Source of the DNA: Xanthomonas citri pv. mangiferaeindicae
GTDB taxonomy: Bacteria > Pseudomonadota > Gammaproteobacteria > Xanthomonadales > Xanthomonadaceae
Reading direction: 5' to 3'
NCBI GenBank assembly: GCA_002240395.1
Contig: CP016836.1
Span: 2,914,001-2,978,000, forward strand
Length of the DNA: 64,000 nucleotides
Shown here: one piece after another, positions 48,719-58,221 of the stretch
Layout: each line of letters starts with the position of its first letter
Numbering within the stretch: position 1 is the stretch's first letter
The notes under the pieces: generated by a model
The model's database searches: none
The model's input: the letters and a program-made list of their open reading frames with translations, nothing else
Told to the model about the DNA's origin: nothing
Position numbers and translations under genes: made by a program

Positions 48719-50827
48719 TCAGGTGCCGTTCGTATCGTCCGCGCCGTCGTCTTCGGCGACACGCCCATTCACCAGCCGCACGACGCGATCGGCGCTGCGT
48801 ACGGTCTCGGTGCGGTGGGCGATGATGATGCGGGTCGCGCGCAGGTCGGCGATCAGCGCATTGACTGCGCGCTCGCGCGGCACGTCGAGATGGCTGGTAG
48901 CTTCGTCGAGCAGCAGCAGATCGGGCTGGCGATACACCGCACGGGCGATGATCACGCGCTGCTTCTGGCCGCCCGACAACGCCGAGCCCATGTCGCCGAC
49001 CAGCGACTCATAGCCCATCGGCATCGCGGCGATGTCGTCGTGGATCTGCGCGATCCGGGCCGCCGCCTCGATCCGGTCCAGCGTCGCATCGGGATCGAAC
49101 ACGCTGATGTTGTCGGCGATCGAACCGGCGAACAGCACGTCGTCCTGCATCACCACGCCAAAGCGGGCGCGATAGCGCGCCAGGCCCAGGTGCCGGATGT
49201 CGACGCCGTCGATCAGGATGCGGCCCTCACTGGGCGCCAGCAGGCCCAGGATCAGCTTGGCGAGCGTGGTCTTGCCCGAGCCCGAGGCGCCGGTGATCGC
49301 CACCGATTCGCCGGCTTTGACCCGCAGCGAGCAGTCGCGCAGCACCCAGGGGCCGCTCTCGTCGTAGCGAAACGACACGCCCTCGATCATGAGCTCGGGC
49401 GCGGGATCGGGGCCGGAGTGCACGGCTTCGACATCGGCCTCGGGCGCGGCCAGCGCGACATCGGCGATGCGCTCGCCATGCATGCCCAGCAGGCGGAACT
49501 CGACCAGCTTGTCGACCAGCGCGCCGCCGCGCATCGCCAGCAGATCGGCGTAGGTGACAAACACCACCATCATGCCCGCAGTGAACCGGCCGTCGAGCAC
49601 CAGCAGCGCGCCAAGCCAGATCAGGCCCACGCGCATCAGGCCGAAGATCAGCTTGGAGAGCGCGCCGAAGGTCGCGGTGGTGCGCGCGATCGCGGCTTCG
49701 CGCGAGGCGACCTCCAGCGTCGCGTTGCGCAGCCGTGCCAGTCGGGCGGCCTCCAGGCCTGCGAGCTTGATGGTCTGGATGCCGCCGATCGACTCGATCA
49801 TCTGGCTCTGCTGCCGCCCCAGGTGGACCAACTGGGTCTCCTTGAGGTCGCGCAGGCGCCGGTAGGCGAGCCAGCGCAGCAGCGCATACAGCGCGAAGGC
49901 CAGCAGCACCAGCGCGGTCAACGGCCCGCTGTAGAACAGCAGCAGCGCGAACACCAGCAGCACGGTCAGCCCGTCGAGCACCGCCTCGACGAAGCTGCCG
50001 GTCAGCGTTTGCTGGACCGACTGCACCGACAGAAAACGCGACAGCACGCCGCCGACGCTGCGTTTCTCGAAATAGTCCAGCGGCAATCGCAACAGGTGCG
50101 CGAACAGGTTGCCGATCCACTGCGCATTGAGCGAGGCGCCCAGGTCGGCCACCAGCCAGCCGCGCACCGCCGCGATCGTCGCCTGGAATGCGACCACACC
50201 GATGAAGCCCAGCCCGATCAGCGTCAACAGGCTGGTGTCGGCGGTGACCAGCACGCCGTCGATCGTCCATTGCAGCGCGAGCGGCAGCAGCAGCGTGAAC
50301 AGTTCCAGCGACAGCGCCAGCAGCAGGATCTGCGTGGCCGCCGGGCCGATGCCGGAGATCCGGCCGAACAGCGCGCGCAGCGGCACGCGGGTGCGATCGG
50401 AAACCGGGGCGAAATCGGCTGCCGGCGTGAGTTCCAGCGCCACGCCGGTGAAATGCCGGCCGAGCTCGGCCAGCGGCATCGTCACCGCGCCGCGTGCCGG
50501 GTCGTGGATCAGCGCCTGACCGCGCGACACGCGCACCAGCACGACGAAATGATTGAGGTCCCAGTGCAACACGCACGGCGCCTGGAGCGTGTGCAGATGC
50601 TCGGGTTCGGTGCGCAACGGGCGCGCCTCGAGCCCGAGTTCACGGGCGATCGCCATCAGTCGCGACAGGCTCGCGCCCTGGATCGGAATCGGAAACCGCC
50701 GGCGCATCGCTGCCAGGTCGAGATCGTGGCCATGATGCACCGCGACCATCGCCAGACAGGCCAGCCCGCATTCGGCGATCTCGTTCTGCTGCACGACCGG
50801 TACGCGTCGACGGGAAGACAGGGGCAT
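48719..50827 (-). CDS. Peptidase-containing ABC exporter (C39 / bacteriocin type)
   Basis: This is a 702-aa inner-membrane exporter that cleaves double-glycine leaders and exports the peptide. The N-terminal C39 peptidase has the catalytic Cys in IAECGLACLAM, His in LNHFVVLVRV and Asp in IHDPARG. Five to six transmembrane helices follow (~160-440). The ATPase domain has Walker A GASGSGKTT, signature LSGGQKQR and Walker B LLLLDEATS with H of IIIAHRTET. ATG 50827 overlaps the HlyD stop; the open frame upstream is a shadow of hlyD. It lies next to the double-glycine precursor, its expected substrate. Confidence 0.92.
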   Translation of the reverse strand: MPLSSRRRVPVVQQNEIAECGLACLAMVAVHHGHDLDLAAMRRRFPIPIQGASLSRLMAIARELGLEARPLRTEPEHLHTLQAPCVLHWDLNHFVVLVRVSRGQALIHDPARGAVTMPLAELGRHFTGVALELTPAADFAPVSDRTRVPLRALFGRISGIGPAATQILLLALSLELFTLLLPLALQWTIDGVLVTADTSLLTLIGLGFIGVVAFQATIAAVRGWLVADLGASLNAQWIGNLFAHLLRLPLDYFEKRSVGGVLSRFLSVQSVQQTLTGSFVEAVLDGLTVLLVFALLLFYSGPLTALVLLAFALYALLRWLAYRRLRDLKETQLVHLGRQQSQMIESIGGIQTIKLAGLEAARLARLRNATLEVASREAAIARTTATFGALSKLIFGLMRVGLIWLGALLVLDGRFTAGMMVVFVTYADLLAMRGGALVDKLVEFRLLGMHGERIADVALAAPEADVEAVHSGPDPAPELMIEGVSFRYDESGPWVLRDCSLRVKAGESVAITGASGSGKTTLAKLILGLLAPSEGRILIDGVDIRHLGLARYRARFGVVMQDDVLFAGSIADNISVFDPDATLDRIEAAARIAQIHDDIAAMPMGYESLVGDMGSALSGGQKQRVIIARAVYRQPDLLLLDEATSHLDVPRERAVNALIADLRATRIIIAHRTETVRSADRVVRLVNGRVAEDDGADDTNGT

Positions 50828-52083
50828 CAGTCGGCTCGGGCGGCGGTGGGACGGGCGAAACGATCGCCGAACAGGCGCTGGTACAGCCGCTGGCGTTCGA
50901 GGATCAGGTCGGCGTCGACGCCGATGTCGGTGCGCAGCGCGGCGTCGGCGCCGGGCACGTCCTGGCGGTCGGGCCGCACCAGCACGCGATACAGCGGTAC
51001 GCCGGGATCGGCGCCGGTGCGTGCATGTGCCGGCGCGGGCTGGGCGGCGCGCGCCACGCTGACCACCTCGCCAGGCTGCTGGCCGTAGCGGCGGTGCGGG
51101 AAGGCGTCGTAGCGCATCTCCACGCGCTGGCCCGGCGCCAGGTGCGCCACCGCCTGTGCGGGCACCCACAACTCGGCGACGAAGTGCGCATCACTGGGCA
51201 CGATCGTCAGCAAGGGCTCGCCGGCGGCGACCGGGCTGCCGGTCGACAGCCCCGAGGTGCTGACCACGCCCGGACGCTGGGCACGCAGTCGGATCGTGCC
51301 GCGTGCACGGTTCTCGGCATCGCCGCGGTCGAGATCGGCCAGCGCCTGGGCCAGCGTGCCGCGCTCGGTGGCCTGGGCCAAGGCCTGCTCGCGCAGGTTG
51401 CGACGTCCATCGGCGAGCCGGCGCTCGGCCTCCAGGCCCGCACGTCGGGCGGCGCCGAGCGCGGCGCGCGCGTCCAGGGCCTGGTTCTCGTACTGCTGGA
51501 CCTGGACCTCGCTGACGATCCGTGCCTCGCGTAGCGGCTGCAGCCGGGCGAACACGTCTTCGGCATTGGCGGCCTGGCGCTCGCGCAGCGCGATCTCCTC
51601 GCGCGCCGAGCGGGCCTCGTCGACCAGCGTCGCCAGCCGCGCCTGCAGGTCGGCCTCGCGGGCCGGCTGGGCAACGTCGAAGGCCTGCAGCGCCGTGCGC
51701 AGGCGGGTGCGTTCGGCCTCCAGGCTCTCGGCCACCCGTGCCGACAGCGGCGCGCCGCCATCGGCGAGATCGCGATCGACCGCGATGTCGAGCAAGGGAT
51801 CTCCGGCGGCGACGGTCGCGCCGTCGGTCACGTGGACGCGGACGACGACACCGGCCTCGGGCGCCTGCACACGCTGCAGGCCCTCGGCGGGTTGCAGCGT
51901 GCCCGAGGCGCGCACCGTTCGATGCAGACTGCCGAATGCCAGCGTCGCGGCGATCACCAGCAGCGCGGCGCCACCGAGTGCGGCGAGCAGCCAGCCGCGC
52001 CGCGGCACCGGCAGGCTGACGGTGCCGAGCCACGCCTCGCGGCGCGCGCGCAGCACCTCGTCGCGGAACAGTCCCTCGCTCAT
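50827..52083 (-). CDS. HlyD-family membrane fusion protein
   Basis: This is the periplasmic adaptor linking the ABC exporter to an outer-membrane channel. The 418-aa protein has a short cytosolic N terminus, one transmembrane helix (WLLAALGGAALLVIAATLAF, residues ~31-50) and a biotinyl-lipoyl half motif (VQAPEAGVVVRVHVTDGATVAAGDPLL). A long Ala/Glu/Arg coiled coil (~105-250), a second lipoyl half (IRLRAQRPGVVSTSGL) and a beta-barrel domain follow. It starts the minus-strand operon; no outer-membrane TolC gene is present here. Confidence 0.92.
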   Translation of the reverse strand: MSEGLFRDEVLRARREAWLGTVSLPVPRRGWLLAALGGAALLVIAATLAFGSLHRTVRASGTLQPAEGLQRVQAPEAGVVVRVHVTDGATVAAGDPLLDIAVDRDLADGGAPLSARVAESLEAERTRLRTALQAFDVAQPAREADLQARLATLVDEARSAREEIALRERQAANAEDVFARLQPLREARIVSEVQVQQYENQALDARAALGAARRAGLEAERRLADGRRNLREQALAQATERGTLAQALADLDRGDAENRARGTIRLRAQRPGVVSTSGLSTGSPVAAGEPLLTIVPSDAHFVAELWVPAQAVAHLAPGQRVEMRYDAFPHRRYGQQPGEVVSVARAAQPAPAHARTGADPGVPLYRVLVRPDRQDVPGADAALRTDIGVDADLILERQRLYQRLFGDRFARPTAARAD

Positions 52084-52225
52084 CGGGCGCAGGACGCGTG
52101 CTGGCGGGGTAGGGCGGCGGGCGGCATCCCCCGATGGTGCACGGGCGGCGCGCCGATCGCCAGCATGAGGGCGGCGGTCACAGTCCCTCTATCGCCGGCC
52201 GACACCCTGCCGGGACACCACAGCG

Positions 52226-53464
52226 TCAGCCGCCGTCGGCCACATCCACCCAGACCAGGCGGTGGTCGCTGCCGTCGACGATCTCGGCATGCGGCGCGGC
52301 GCCAGCCGGCCAGAACACGCCACTGGCGAGCGGGACATGGCCCACCGACGGCAGCACGTAGTCGAGCCGTAGGTTGCCCACCCGCGGGCCGAAACTGCCG
52401 GTGTCGTGTGCGGCCGCGCCGCGGTGCTCGAGATTGGCGCCGCCATCGCGCGCGGCCGCCTCGATCGCGCCTTCGCTGCGCGGCGTGGCCATGCGCAACA
52501 CCCGCGGGTGTTCCAGCAGGCCAACGATCGCCTCGTGCGCGCCGGCCCCGTCGACCGGATCGTTGTTGAGATCGCCCAGGATCACGAACCGGGCATCGGC
52601 GGTCAGACCGCCGCAACGCCCCCCGTCGTCGCACAGCCACGCGTGTGCGCCCGGCGACAGATAGTCCTGCCAGAAGCGGATCTCGTCATGGTTGCGTGCG
52701 ACGTTGCGCTTCTCCGGCCCGTCGAACGCGGGCGGCGTGGGATGGGAGGCGAGCACGTGCAGCACACCGGTGGGGGTGCGTACCGGCACGTCCCAGTGCG
52801 ACTTGGACGACAGCCGCAACTGCGCCCACACCGCGTCGGGATGGAACGGTGCGCCGGTCGCCGGGTCGCGCGGGCGCCGCGCATCGGGCATCGCGCTCCA
52901 CTTGAGCAACTGGAACGTGCGCGCGGCTTCGGTGTCGATGGGATAACGCGAGAGCAGCAGCATGCCGTACTGGCCGGGATGCAGGCCATAGCCCCAGGCG
53001 TCGTTGCCGCGGTCGCGGCCCTCGCCGCCGACCGTGCCGTTGCCGTCGAGGTCCAGCCCGCTCTGCACGCCGGTGTTGACCGGCGCGAGGTAGCGGTAGG
53101 GATAGTGCAGCGGCGCACCGCCACCGGGCTGTGCGCGCTCGAGCCAGCGGGACTGGAACAGGGTGGCCGCGCTGCCGTCGGCGACGTAGTCGAACTCGTT
53201 GAGCAGCACGATGTCCGGGCGCACCCGTTGCAGCACCGCGGCGACCTTGCGCGCGCCTGCGTCTTCGCCCTGCAGGCGTTGCAGCAAGCCGCCGGGTGCG
53301 TCGCTGTTGAGCGAGGTGTTGTAGGTGGCGATGCGCAGCGCGCCGGCGGCCGGCGCGGGCGGCGAGGTCGTGGTCGGGCGGTCGCCGTGCACATGGACCC
53401 GGACGCAGGCGGCCAGCCCCAGCGCAACGACGACGAGCAGCAACCAAAGCATGCCGCGCCTCAT
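52226..53464 (-). CDS. Endonuclease/exonuclease/phosphatase-family lipoprotein
   Basis: This 412-aa protein has an N-terminal lipobox (VALGLAAC), so it is probably lipid-anchored. The EEP fold shows LRIATYNTSLN, DIVLLNEFDYVADGS, FVILGDLNNDPVDG, LRLDYVLPS and a final SDHRLVWVDV, the metal and catalytic Asn/Asp/His positions. Such proteins cleave nucleic acids or phosphoesters; the substrate here is unknown. It overlaps the bpt stop (ATGA) and lies 142 bases upstream of hlyD on the same strand. Confidence 0.85.
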   Translation of the reverse strand: MRRGMLWLLLVVVALGLAACVRVHVHGDRPTTTSPPAPAAGALRIATYNTSLNSDAPGGLLQRLQGEDAGARKVAAVLQRVRPDIVLLNEFDYVADGSAATLFQSRWLERAQPGGGAPLHYPYRYLAPVNTGVQSGLDLDGNGTVGGEGRDRGNDAWGYGLHPGQYGMLLLSRYPIDTEAARTFQLLKWSAMPDARRPRDPATGAPFHPDAVWAQLRLSSKSHWDVPVRTPTGVLHVLASHPTPPAFDGPEKRNVARNHDEIRFWQDYLSPGAHAWLCDDGGRCGGLTADARFVILGDLNNDPVDGAGAHEAIVGLLEHPRVLRMATPRSEGAIEAAARDGGANLEHRGAAAHDTGSFGPRVGNLRLDYVLPSVGHVPLASGVFWPAGAAPHAEIVDGSDHRLVWVDVADGG

Positions 53465-54213
53465 CGCGCCCACGCCGTCATCGCGCGCCACTGGCGCCCG
53501 TCGAAGCCTTCGAGCGGCTGGAAATTGCGTTTGTAGTCCATCTTGCGGTGTCCTTCGATCCAATAGCCAAGATACAGATACGCGCGTCCCTCGCGGCGGG
53601 CCCAGGCGATCTGCTGCAGGATCGCCAGTGTGCCCAGGCCACGTGTCGATTCGTCGGGGTCGAAGAAGGTGTACACCGCCGAGAGCGCATCGTCGGCCAG
53701 GTCGGTGACCGCCACCGCGACCAGCCGGCCGTGCAGCCGCAGTTCCAGCAGGCGGCCCTCGTTCCAGCGCCCGATCAGGAACTGGTCGAACTCCGCCGCG
53801 CCGTGGTCGTCCATCCCGCCGTCGACGTGGCGCGCGCGCAGGTAGCGCTGGTACAGCGCCAGACGCTCGTCGTTGCGCCCGGCCGGCAGGATGCGCGCGG
53901 TGATGTCGGCGTTGCGCGCCAGGGTCCGGCGCTGGCTGCGATTGGGCACGAAGGCGGCGACCGGAATGCGCACCGCGACGCAGGCCCGGCACGCCCCGCA
54001 GTGCGGCCGGTAGAGCAGGTCGCCGGATCGGCGGAAGCCCCAGCGCAGCGCTTGCGGATAGGCCAGCGGCAGGCGGGGATCCTCGGGGTCGAGCACCAGA
54101 TCTCGGGCCACGCGCTCGGGCCAGTAGCCGCAGGCGTGCGCACCGCTGTGGAACAGGCGCAGCTCGTCCGCGACCGCGGCATCCGGAGGGTGGGGGCGGG
54201 GCTGTGACGGCAT
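53461..54213 (-). CDS. bpt: Aspartate/glutamate leucyltransferase (Bpt)
   Basis: Bpt adds leucine from Leu-tRNA to N-terminal Asp or Glu, marking proteins for ClpAP. The 250-aa protein has the Cys-rich N-terminal motif YRPHCGACRACVAVRIPV, the PNRSQRRTLARN block, and the acetyltransferase-like C-terminal half with YTFFDPDESTRGLGT and YLYLGYWIEGHRKMDYKRNFQPLE. Length matches the family. The annotation as arginyltransferase in older sets refers to the same family. Confidence 0.93.
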   Translation of the reverse strand: MPSQPRPHPPDAAVADELRLFHSGAHACGYWPERVARDLVLDPEDPRLPLAYPQALRWGFRRSGDLLYRPHCGACRACVAVRIPVAAFVPNRSQRRTLARNADITARILPAGRNDERLALYQRYLRARHVDGGMDDHGAAEFDQFLIGRWNEGRLLELRLHGRLVAVAVTDLADDALSAVYTFFDPDESTRGLGTLAILQQIAWARREGRAYLYLGYWIEGHRKMDYKRNFQPLEGFDGRQWRAMTAWAR

Positions 54214-54365
54214 CGGGTCAGGATAGCGCCGGTCGTCGCAACGGATGCGACTGTGCCCGCCGTCTGCCGGCTGAACCGGCCCGGGGCGGCGTCAACGTCA
54301 GACGCGGCGGGCGCGTTGATCGATGCACAGGGCGGCGCCGTGCCGTCCACAACGGGAACCCCCAC

Positions 54366-55028
54366 ATGCACAAGACCCTGCTCTCGGCGGCGCTGCTCGC
54401 CGCACTGACCCTCGCTGCCGGCATCGCGTCGGCCCGTTCGCCGGCCGTGGCCGAGGGCGCGACGCCCTCCGGCCCCGAGGCGGCAGCGCATCGCGGCCAT
54501 GGCCGCCCTGAACTGCCCCGCGATCCGGTCGACGCGTTGGCGCGCCTGGACACCGATGGCGATGGCCGCATCAGCCGGGCCGAGGCCGAGGCGGGGCAAC
54601 AGGCCTGGCAGGCGCGACACGAGGCCCGATTGGCCGCGCATGCAGCGCGCGAGGGTGATGCGGCGCGGCCGGCGGACCGCGGTGCACGCAAGCCGCACGG
54701 CGGACCGCACGGAGCGCATGCGCGTGGCGGACGTGGCTTCGATCTGGTCGCCGACTTCGCGTCGATCGACCGCGATGGCGATGGCTATTTGACCCGCAGC
54801 GAACTGCGACGCTGGCATGACGCCAAGCGGGCCGAACGTCGCACCGAGGGCGAGCGTCGCTTCGATGCGATGTTCCGCGCCGCCGATCTCAACGGCGACG
54901 GCCGGCTGAGTCGGGTCGAGGTCGACGAGGCGATGCCGCGGCTGGCCGAGCGCTTCGCCTGGTTCGACGAAAACCGCGACGGCACGCTGAGCCGGGAGGA
55001 ACTTCGGGCCGCTCGGCCGCAGCGCTGA
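54366..55028 (+). CDS. Secreted EF-hand calcium-binding protein
   Basis: This 220-aa protein has a signal peptide (MHKTLLSAALLAALTLAAG). Four EF-hand loops can be read: DTDGDGRIS, DRDGDGYLT, DLNGDGRLS and DENRDGTLS. They are in two pairs separated by a His/Gly/Arg-rich linker. The fourth has Asn-Arg where Gly is common, and the first three look fit to bind calcium. It is divergent from bpt, probably periplasmic, and its target is unknown. Confidence 0.85.
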   Translation: MHKTLLSAALLAALTLAAGIASARSPAVAEGATPSGPEAAAHRGHGRPELPRDPVDALARLDTDGDGRISRAEAEAGQQAWQARHEARLAAHAAREGDAARPADRGARKPHGGPHGAHARGGRGFDLVADFASIDRDGDGYLTRSELRRWHDAKRAERRTEGERRFDAMFRAADLNGDGRLSRVEVDEAMPRLAERFAWFDENRDGTLSREELRAARPQR

Positions 55029-55042
55029 AGAAGCCGAGCCGG

Positions 55043-55065
55043 AGGCGTCGCATCACGCGACGCCT
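55043..55065. terminator. Hairpin between EF-hand gene and convergent sigma-factor gene
   Basis: AGGCGTCGC / GCGACGCCT with a 5-base loop lies 15 bases after the EF-hand stop. There is no T-run on either strand, so a terminator role is only likely by position. Confidence 0.35.
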
Positions 55066-55164
55066 TCGGGGCGGCCATGTGCACGGCATGCAAGCGCATG
55101 CGCATCGGCGTGCACGATCGGCCGGCACGCCATCGAACGCGGCCGGCAAGTGCGGCCGCTGCGA

Positions 55165-56313
55165 TCAATGCCCGCGCAGTCCGACGATCACCAGCATCCC
55201 GATCACCATCAGATTGCCCAGCAGCATGCCGGTGCGGCCGAAGGTCAGCTCATAGATCCGTGCGCGCCGCCGCGCCCCGGCCGGGTCGCGCGCGGCATCG
55301 CGGGCGAGCAGGGGATTCATCAGCCGCGGCAACCGGGTCAATGCCGGCAACGTGATCGCGGCCAACAAGGTCACGGTCGCGATGCAGAACGCGGTGTAGC
55401 TGTTGCCCGAGACCGCATACGCCAGGCCCACGAAGGCACCGCCGATCACCGAGGCCAGCATCCAGCGATCGTAGAAGCGCAGCAGCGCGCGCCGTTCGTC
55501 GTCGGTGTCGGTGTACTGCAGCAGCAGCTTGCGGCACAGCCACCAGGTCAGCGCGCCGAACACCAGGCTGGCGCCGGCGGCACCGGCCGAACCGAACAGT
55601 GCCTTGCCGGCGACGCCGCCGCCGATCGTGCCGCCGGCTGCGCCCGCCGCCAGCGCCGGCTTGGCGAAGCTGCCCAGTCCGGCCACGACCAGCACGGTGA
55701 ACGCGGTGCCGGGCGCGGAGCCTTCGGCGAAATCGCGGAAGCGTGCGATCAGGTCCTCGCGCAGGCTGCGCCGCGCGCGTGACAGGCGTTTGCGTACGGC
55801 TGCGTCCGACAGACCGAGCAGCGCGGCGACCTGCCGGGAATTGCCGCCCTCGCGGTAGTACAGCAGCAACACTTCGCGGCTGTCGTCGGGCAGCTCGGAG
55901 ATCAGGTCGGCAGCCACGCGCCCGCTTTCGTCGTCGATGATCCGCTGCATCGGGCAGCTATCGGGATCGGCGGCCTGTGCGATCGCAAGGTCTGCGACCT
56001 CACCGGCGACCAGCCGGTCGCGGCGCGCGCGCAAATGGTCGCGTGCGAGGTTGCGGGTGATCTGGCGCAGCCACGGCAGGAAGCTGGTCGGGTTCTGCAG
56101 CCGTCCGAGCTGCTGCCAGGCCTTGAGATAGGCCTCCTGGGCGATGTCCTGGCTGGCCTGTACGTCGCGGGTGATCGCCAGCGCGATCGCGGTCGTCGCG
56201 TTCTGGCTCAGCCGCACGATCCGCCCGTACGCGGCCTGGTCGCCGCCGCGCGCGGCCGGCAGTTCCAGATGGATCCGGTCTTCGAGGCTCGGGTCGGCGG
56301 CAATCGCGGACAT
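55165..56313 (-). CDS. ECF-type sigma factor with a C-terminal membrane domain
   Basis: In this 382-aa protein, residues ~25-100 match sigma region 2 (DIAQEAYLKAWQQLGRL, FLPWLRQITRNLARDHLRARR). Residues ~135-195 match region 4 (SREVLLLYYREGGNSRQVAALLGLSDAAVRKRLSRARRSL). The remaining ~180 residues hold about four hydrophobic helices (FGALTWWL, VIGGAFVGLAYAV, IATVTLLAAITL, LMVIGMLVIVGL). It resembles sigma factors fused to their own membrane tether, which could act like a built-in anti-sigma module. No separate anti-sigma gene is adjacent. Confidence 0.82.
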   Translation of the reverse strand: MSAIAADPSLEDRIHLELPAARGGDQAAYGRIVRLSQNATTAIALAITRDVQASQDIAQEAYLKAWQQLGRLQNPTSFLPWLRQITRNLARDHLRARRDRLVAGEVADLAIAQAADPDSCPMQRIIDDESGRVAADLISELPDDSREVLLLYYREGGNSRQVAALLGLSDAAVRKRLSRARRSLREDLIARFRDFAEGSAPGTAFTVLVVAGLGSFAKPALAAGAAGGTIGGGVAGKALFGSAGAAGASLVFGALTWWLCRKLLLQYTDTDDERRALLRFYDRWMLASVIGGAFVGLAYAVSGNSYTAFCIATVTLLAAITLPALTRLPRLMNPLLARDAARDPAGARRRARIYELTFGRTGMLLGNLMVIGMLVIVGLRGH

Positions 56314-56429
56314 CGGTCGCTTCCAGCTGAGGGTCTACCCAGGACGCATCCGGGCGGCCGGATGTGACCGGCCGGCCGATCATGCCGCATCCACGCGGCC
56401 GCGCGCAGCGGCTGGCGGTGAGACCTGCG

Positions 56430-57262
56430 CTACTTCGCCGGCGCGAAGCGCCAGTCGCGGTCCTGTCGCTGGACATCGAAGGTACGCGTGATCACGCCCT
56501 GGGCGGCGTCGCTGCCGCCGTTCGACAACTCGACCGTGCCCCGGCCCGAGCCGTCGGTGCGGTAGTTGTGGATCTCCAGCCACGCGGCCTGGCCGTCGCC
56601 GCCTGTGCAGGCCGAGGCCGGCAGCACCTGCGCATAGCCGGCCTCGAGCTCGGCCAGCAGCGGGGCGGTCGGGGTGTCGCCGTCGACGGCCACGCAGACC
56701 GGCCCCGATTGCGCGCGCAGCGCGTCGGCGAGCAGGGTGGCGGCCAGCGCCTGCGGCACCGGGATGCGGTGGACACCGGCCTCGACTGTCTGCGGCAGCA
56801 TGTCCAGCGACGGTCCCTGCGCGACGGGCGGCGCGATGTCGGGCGTCGGGGCCGGCGCGTCGGGCGAGGGCCGCGACCACCAGGACAGCCCGATCACCAC
56901 GACCGCACCACCCAGCAGCGCATAGCGAATCTTCGCCGCCCGGCTCAGGCCCCGGCGCGGTGGCGGTGCATTGTCGGCCGCGAACGTCAGCTCGCCCTGC
57001 GCCAGGTAGCTGCGCGTCGAGGGCTGGGTCTGCAGCAGGCCGGTGTCGCGCAGCAGCGCGCGCGCGCGGGGCTGGTCCTCCGAGCGCGTCACCCACACCG
57101 CGGGGCGGGGCCGGCGGCCTGGTCGCGATAGCTGAAGGTGCCGCGTCGGTTGCCCTTGTACGAGCGGCCGTTGCTGATCTGCACCTCGATGCCTTCGGCG
57201 CGCAGCATGTCGGCGACGCGCTCGACATTTTCCAGGCGCGCGCTGGAGAAGACCTGGCGCAT
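56430..57262 (-). pseudogene. DUF2007-like signal-transducing protein with membrane segment, frameshifted
   Basis: The first frame from ATG 57262 reads MRQVFSSARLENVERVADML...EVQISNGRSYKGNRRGTFSYRD and hits a TGA at 57089-57091. The next frame continues as AVWVTRSEDQPRARALLRDTGLL, one transmembrane helix (YALLGGAVVVIGLSWW) and a periplasmic domain to 56430. The switch falls at about 57100 in GGCCCCGCCCCGCGG; one missing C restores a 277-aa protein. The N-terminal half resembles DUF2007. It starts one base after the tesB stop on the same strand, probably one operon. A consensus error is as likely as real loss. Confidence 0.7.
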
Positions 57263-57263
57263 G

Positions 57264-58145
57264 TCAGTCGGCCGCCGGCGGGGTGTCGGGGCGCACGCGG
57301 ATCATGCCTTCCTGCGCGCTGCTGGCGACCAGGCGCCCGGTGCGGTCGAAGATCTGGCCGCGGGCCAGGCCGCGCGCATCCTGCGCGCTCGGGCTGTCGA
57401 GCGAGTACAGCAGCCAGTCGTCGACCCGGAACGGACGATGGAACCACAGTGCGTGGTCGAGCGAAGCCATCTGCACATTCGGCTGGTAGTAGCTGATGCC
57501 GTGCGGAAAGGTCGCAGTCCCGAGCAGGTGGAAATCGGAGGCGTAGGCGAGCAGCGCGCGGTGCAGCGACGGCGCGTCGCCGACGCGCTCCGACAGCCGG
57601 AACCACACCTGCTGGAAGGGCGGGCGCTTGGGCGGCTGCAGTTCGTCGCGTGGATACACATGGCGGAACTCGAACGGGCCGCTGCGATCGAGCCAGCGCT
57701 GGACCTTGACCGGCAACCGGGCCAGCACCTCGGCCGGCAGCGGGTCCTGCGGGGCGATGTCCTCGGGCGCGGGCACTTCGGGCATCGTCAGCTGGTGTGT
57801 GGCGCCGGCTTCGGCCTCCTGGAACGAGGCCGCGCAGAAGAAGATCACCTTGCCGTGCTGGATCGCGGTGACGCGGCGCACCGAGAAGCTGCCGCCGTCG
57901 CGGGTGCGGTCGACGTCGTAGACGATCGGCGCATCGACGTCGCCGGCGCGCAGGAAGTAGGCATGCAGCGAATGCGCCGGGCGCGGTGCGGTCATCGTCG
58001 CCTGCGCGGCCGACAGTGCCTGGCCGAGCACCTGGCCGCCGAACACGTACTTGGTGCCGATGTCGCGGCTCTGGCCGCGGAACAGATTGTCCTCGAGGCG
58101 CTCGAGCGAAAGCAGGTCGATCAGTTCCGAAACGGGCGGGGTCAT
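57264..58145 (-). CDS. tesB: Acyl-CoA thioesterase II
   Basis: TesB hydrolyses medium and long acyl-CoAs to free acid and CoA. The 293-aa double hot-dog protein has FGGQVLGQALSAAQATM, HSLHAYFLRAGD, the Asp of ASDFHLLGTA, and SLDHALWFHRPFRVDDWLLY. The frame opens upstream to 58346, but ATG 58145 gives the family start. It is followed one base later by the frameshifted DUF2007-like gene. Confidence 0.95.
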   Translation of the reverse strand: MTPPVSELIDLLSLERLEDNLFRGQSRDIGTKYVFGGQVLGQALSAAQATMTAPRPAHSLHAYFLRAGDVDAPIVYDVDRTRDGGSFSVRRVTAIQHGKVIFFCAASFQEAEAGATHQLTMPEVPAPEDIAPQDPLPAEVLARLPVKVQRWLDRSGPFEFRHVYPRDELQPPKRPPFQQVWFRLSERVGDAPSLHRALLAYASDFHLLGTATFPHGISYYQPNVQMASLDHALWFHRPFRVDDWLLYSLDSPSAQDARGLARGQIFDRTGRLVASSAQEGMIRVRPDTPPAAD

Positions 58146-58221
58146 CGCGGCAGAGTCGTGGCGGGCAGCGCCGGGCGGACGATTATAGGGGGCGCCCGGC
58201 GCTCGGCCCCGATCGCGACGT

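Noticed and set aside
48662..51088. 808-codon plus-strand open frame over the ABC exporter
   Set aside because: Antisense shadow; the minus strand has peptidase, Walker and signature motifs.
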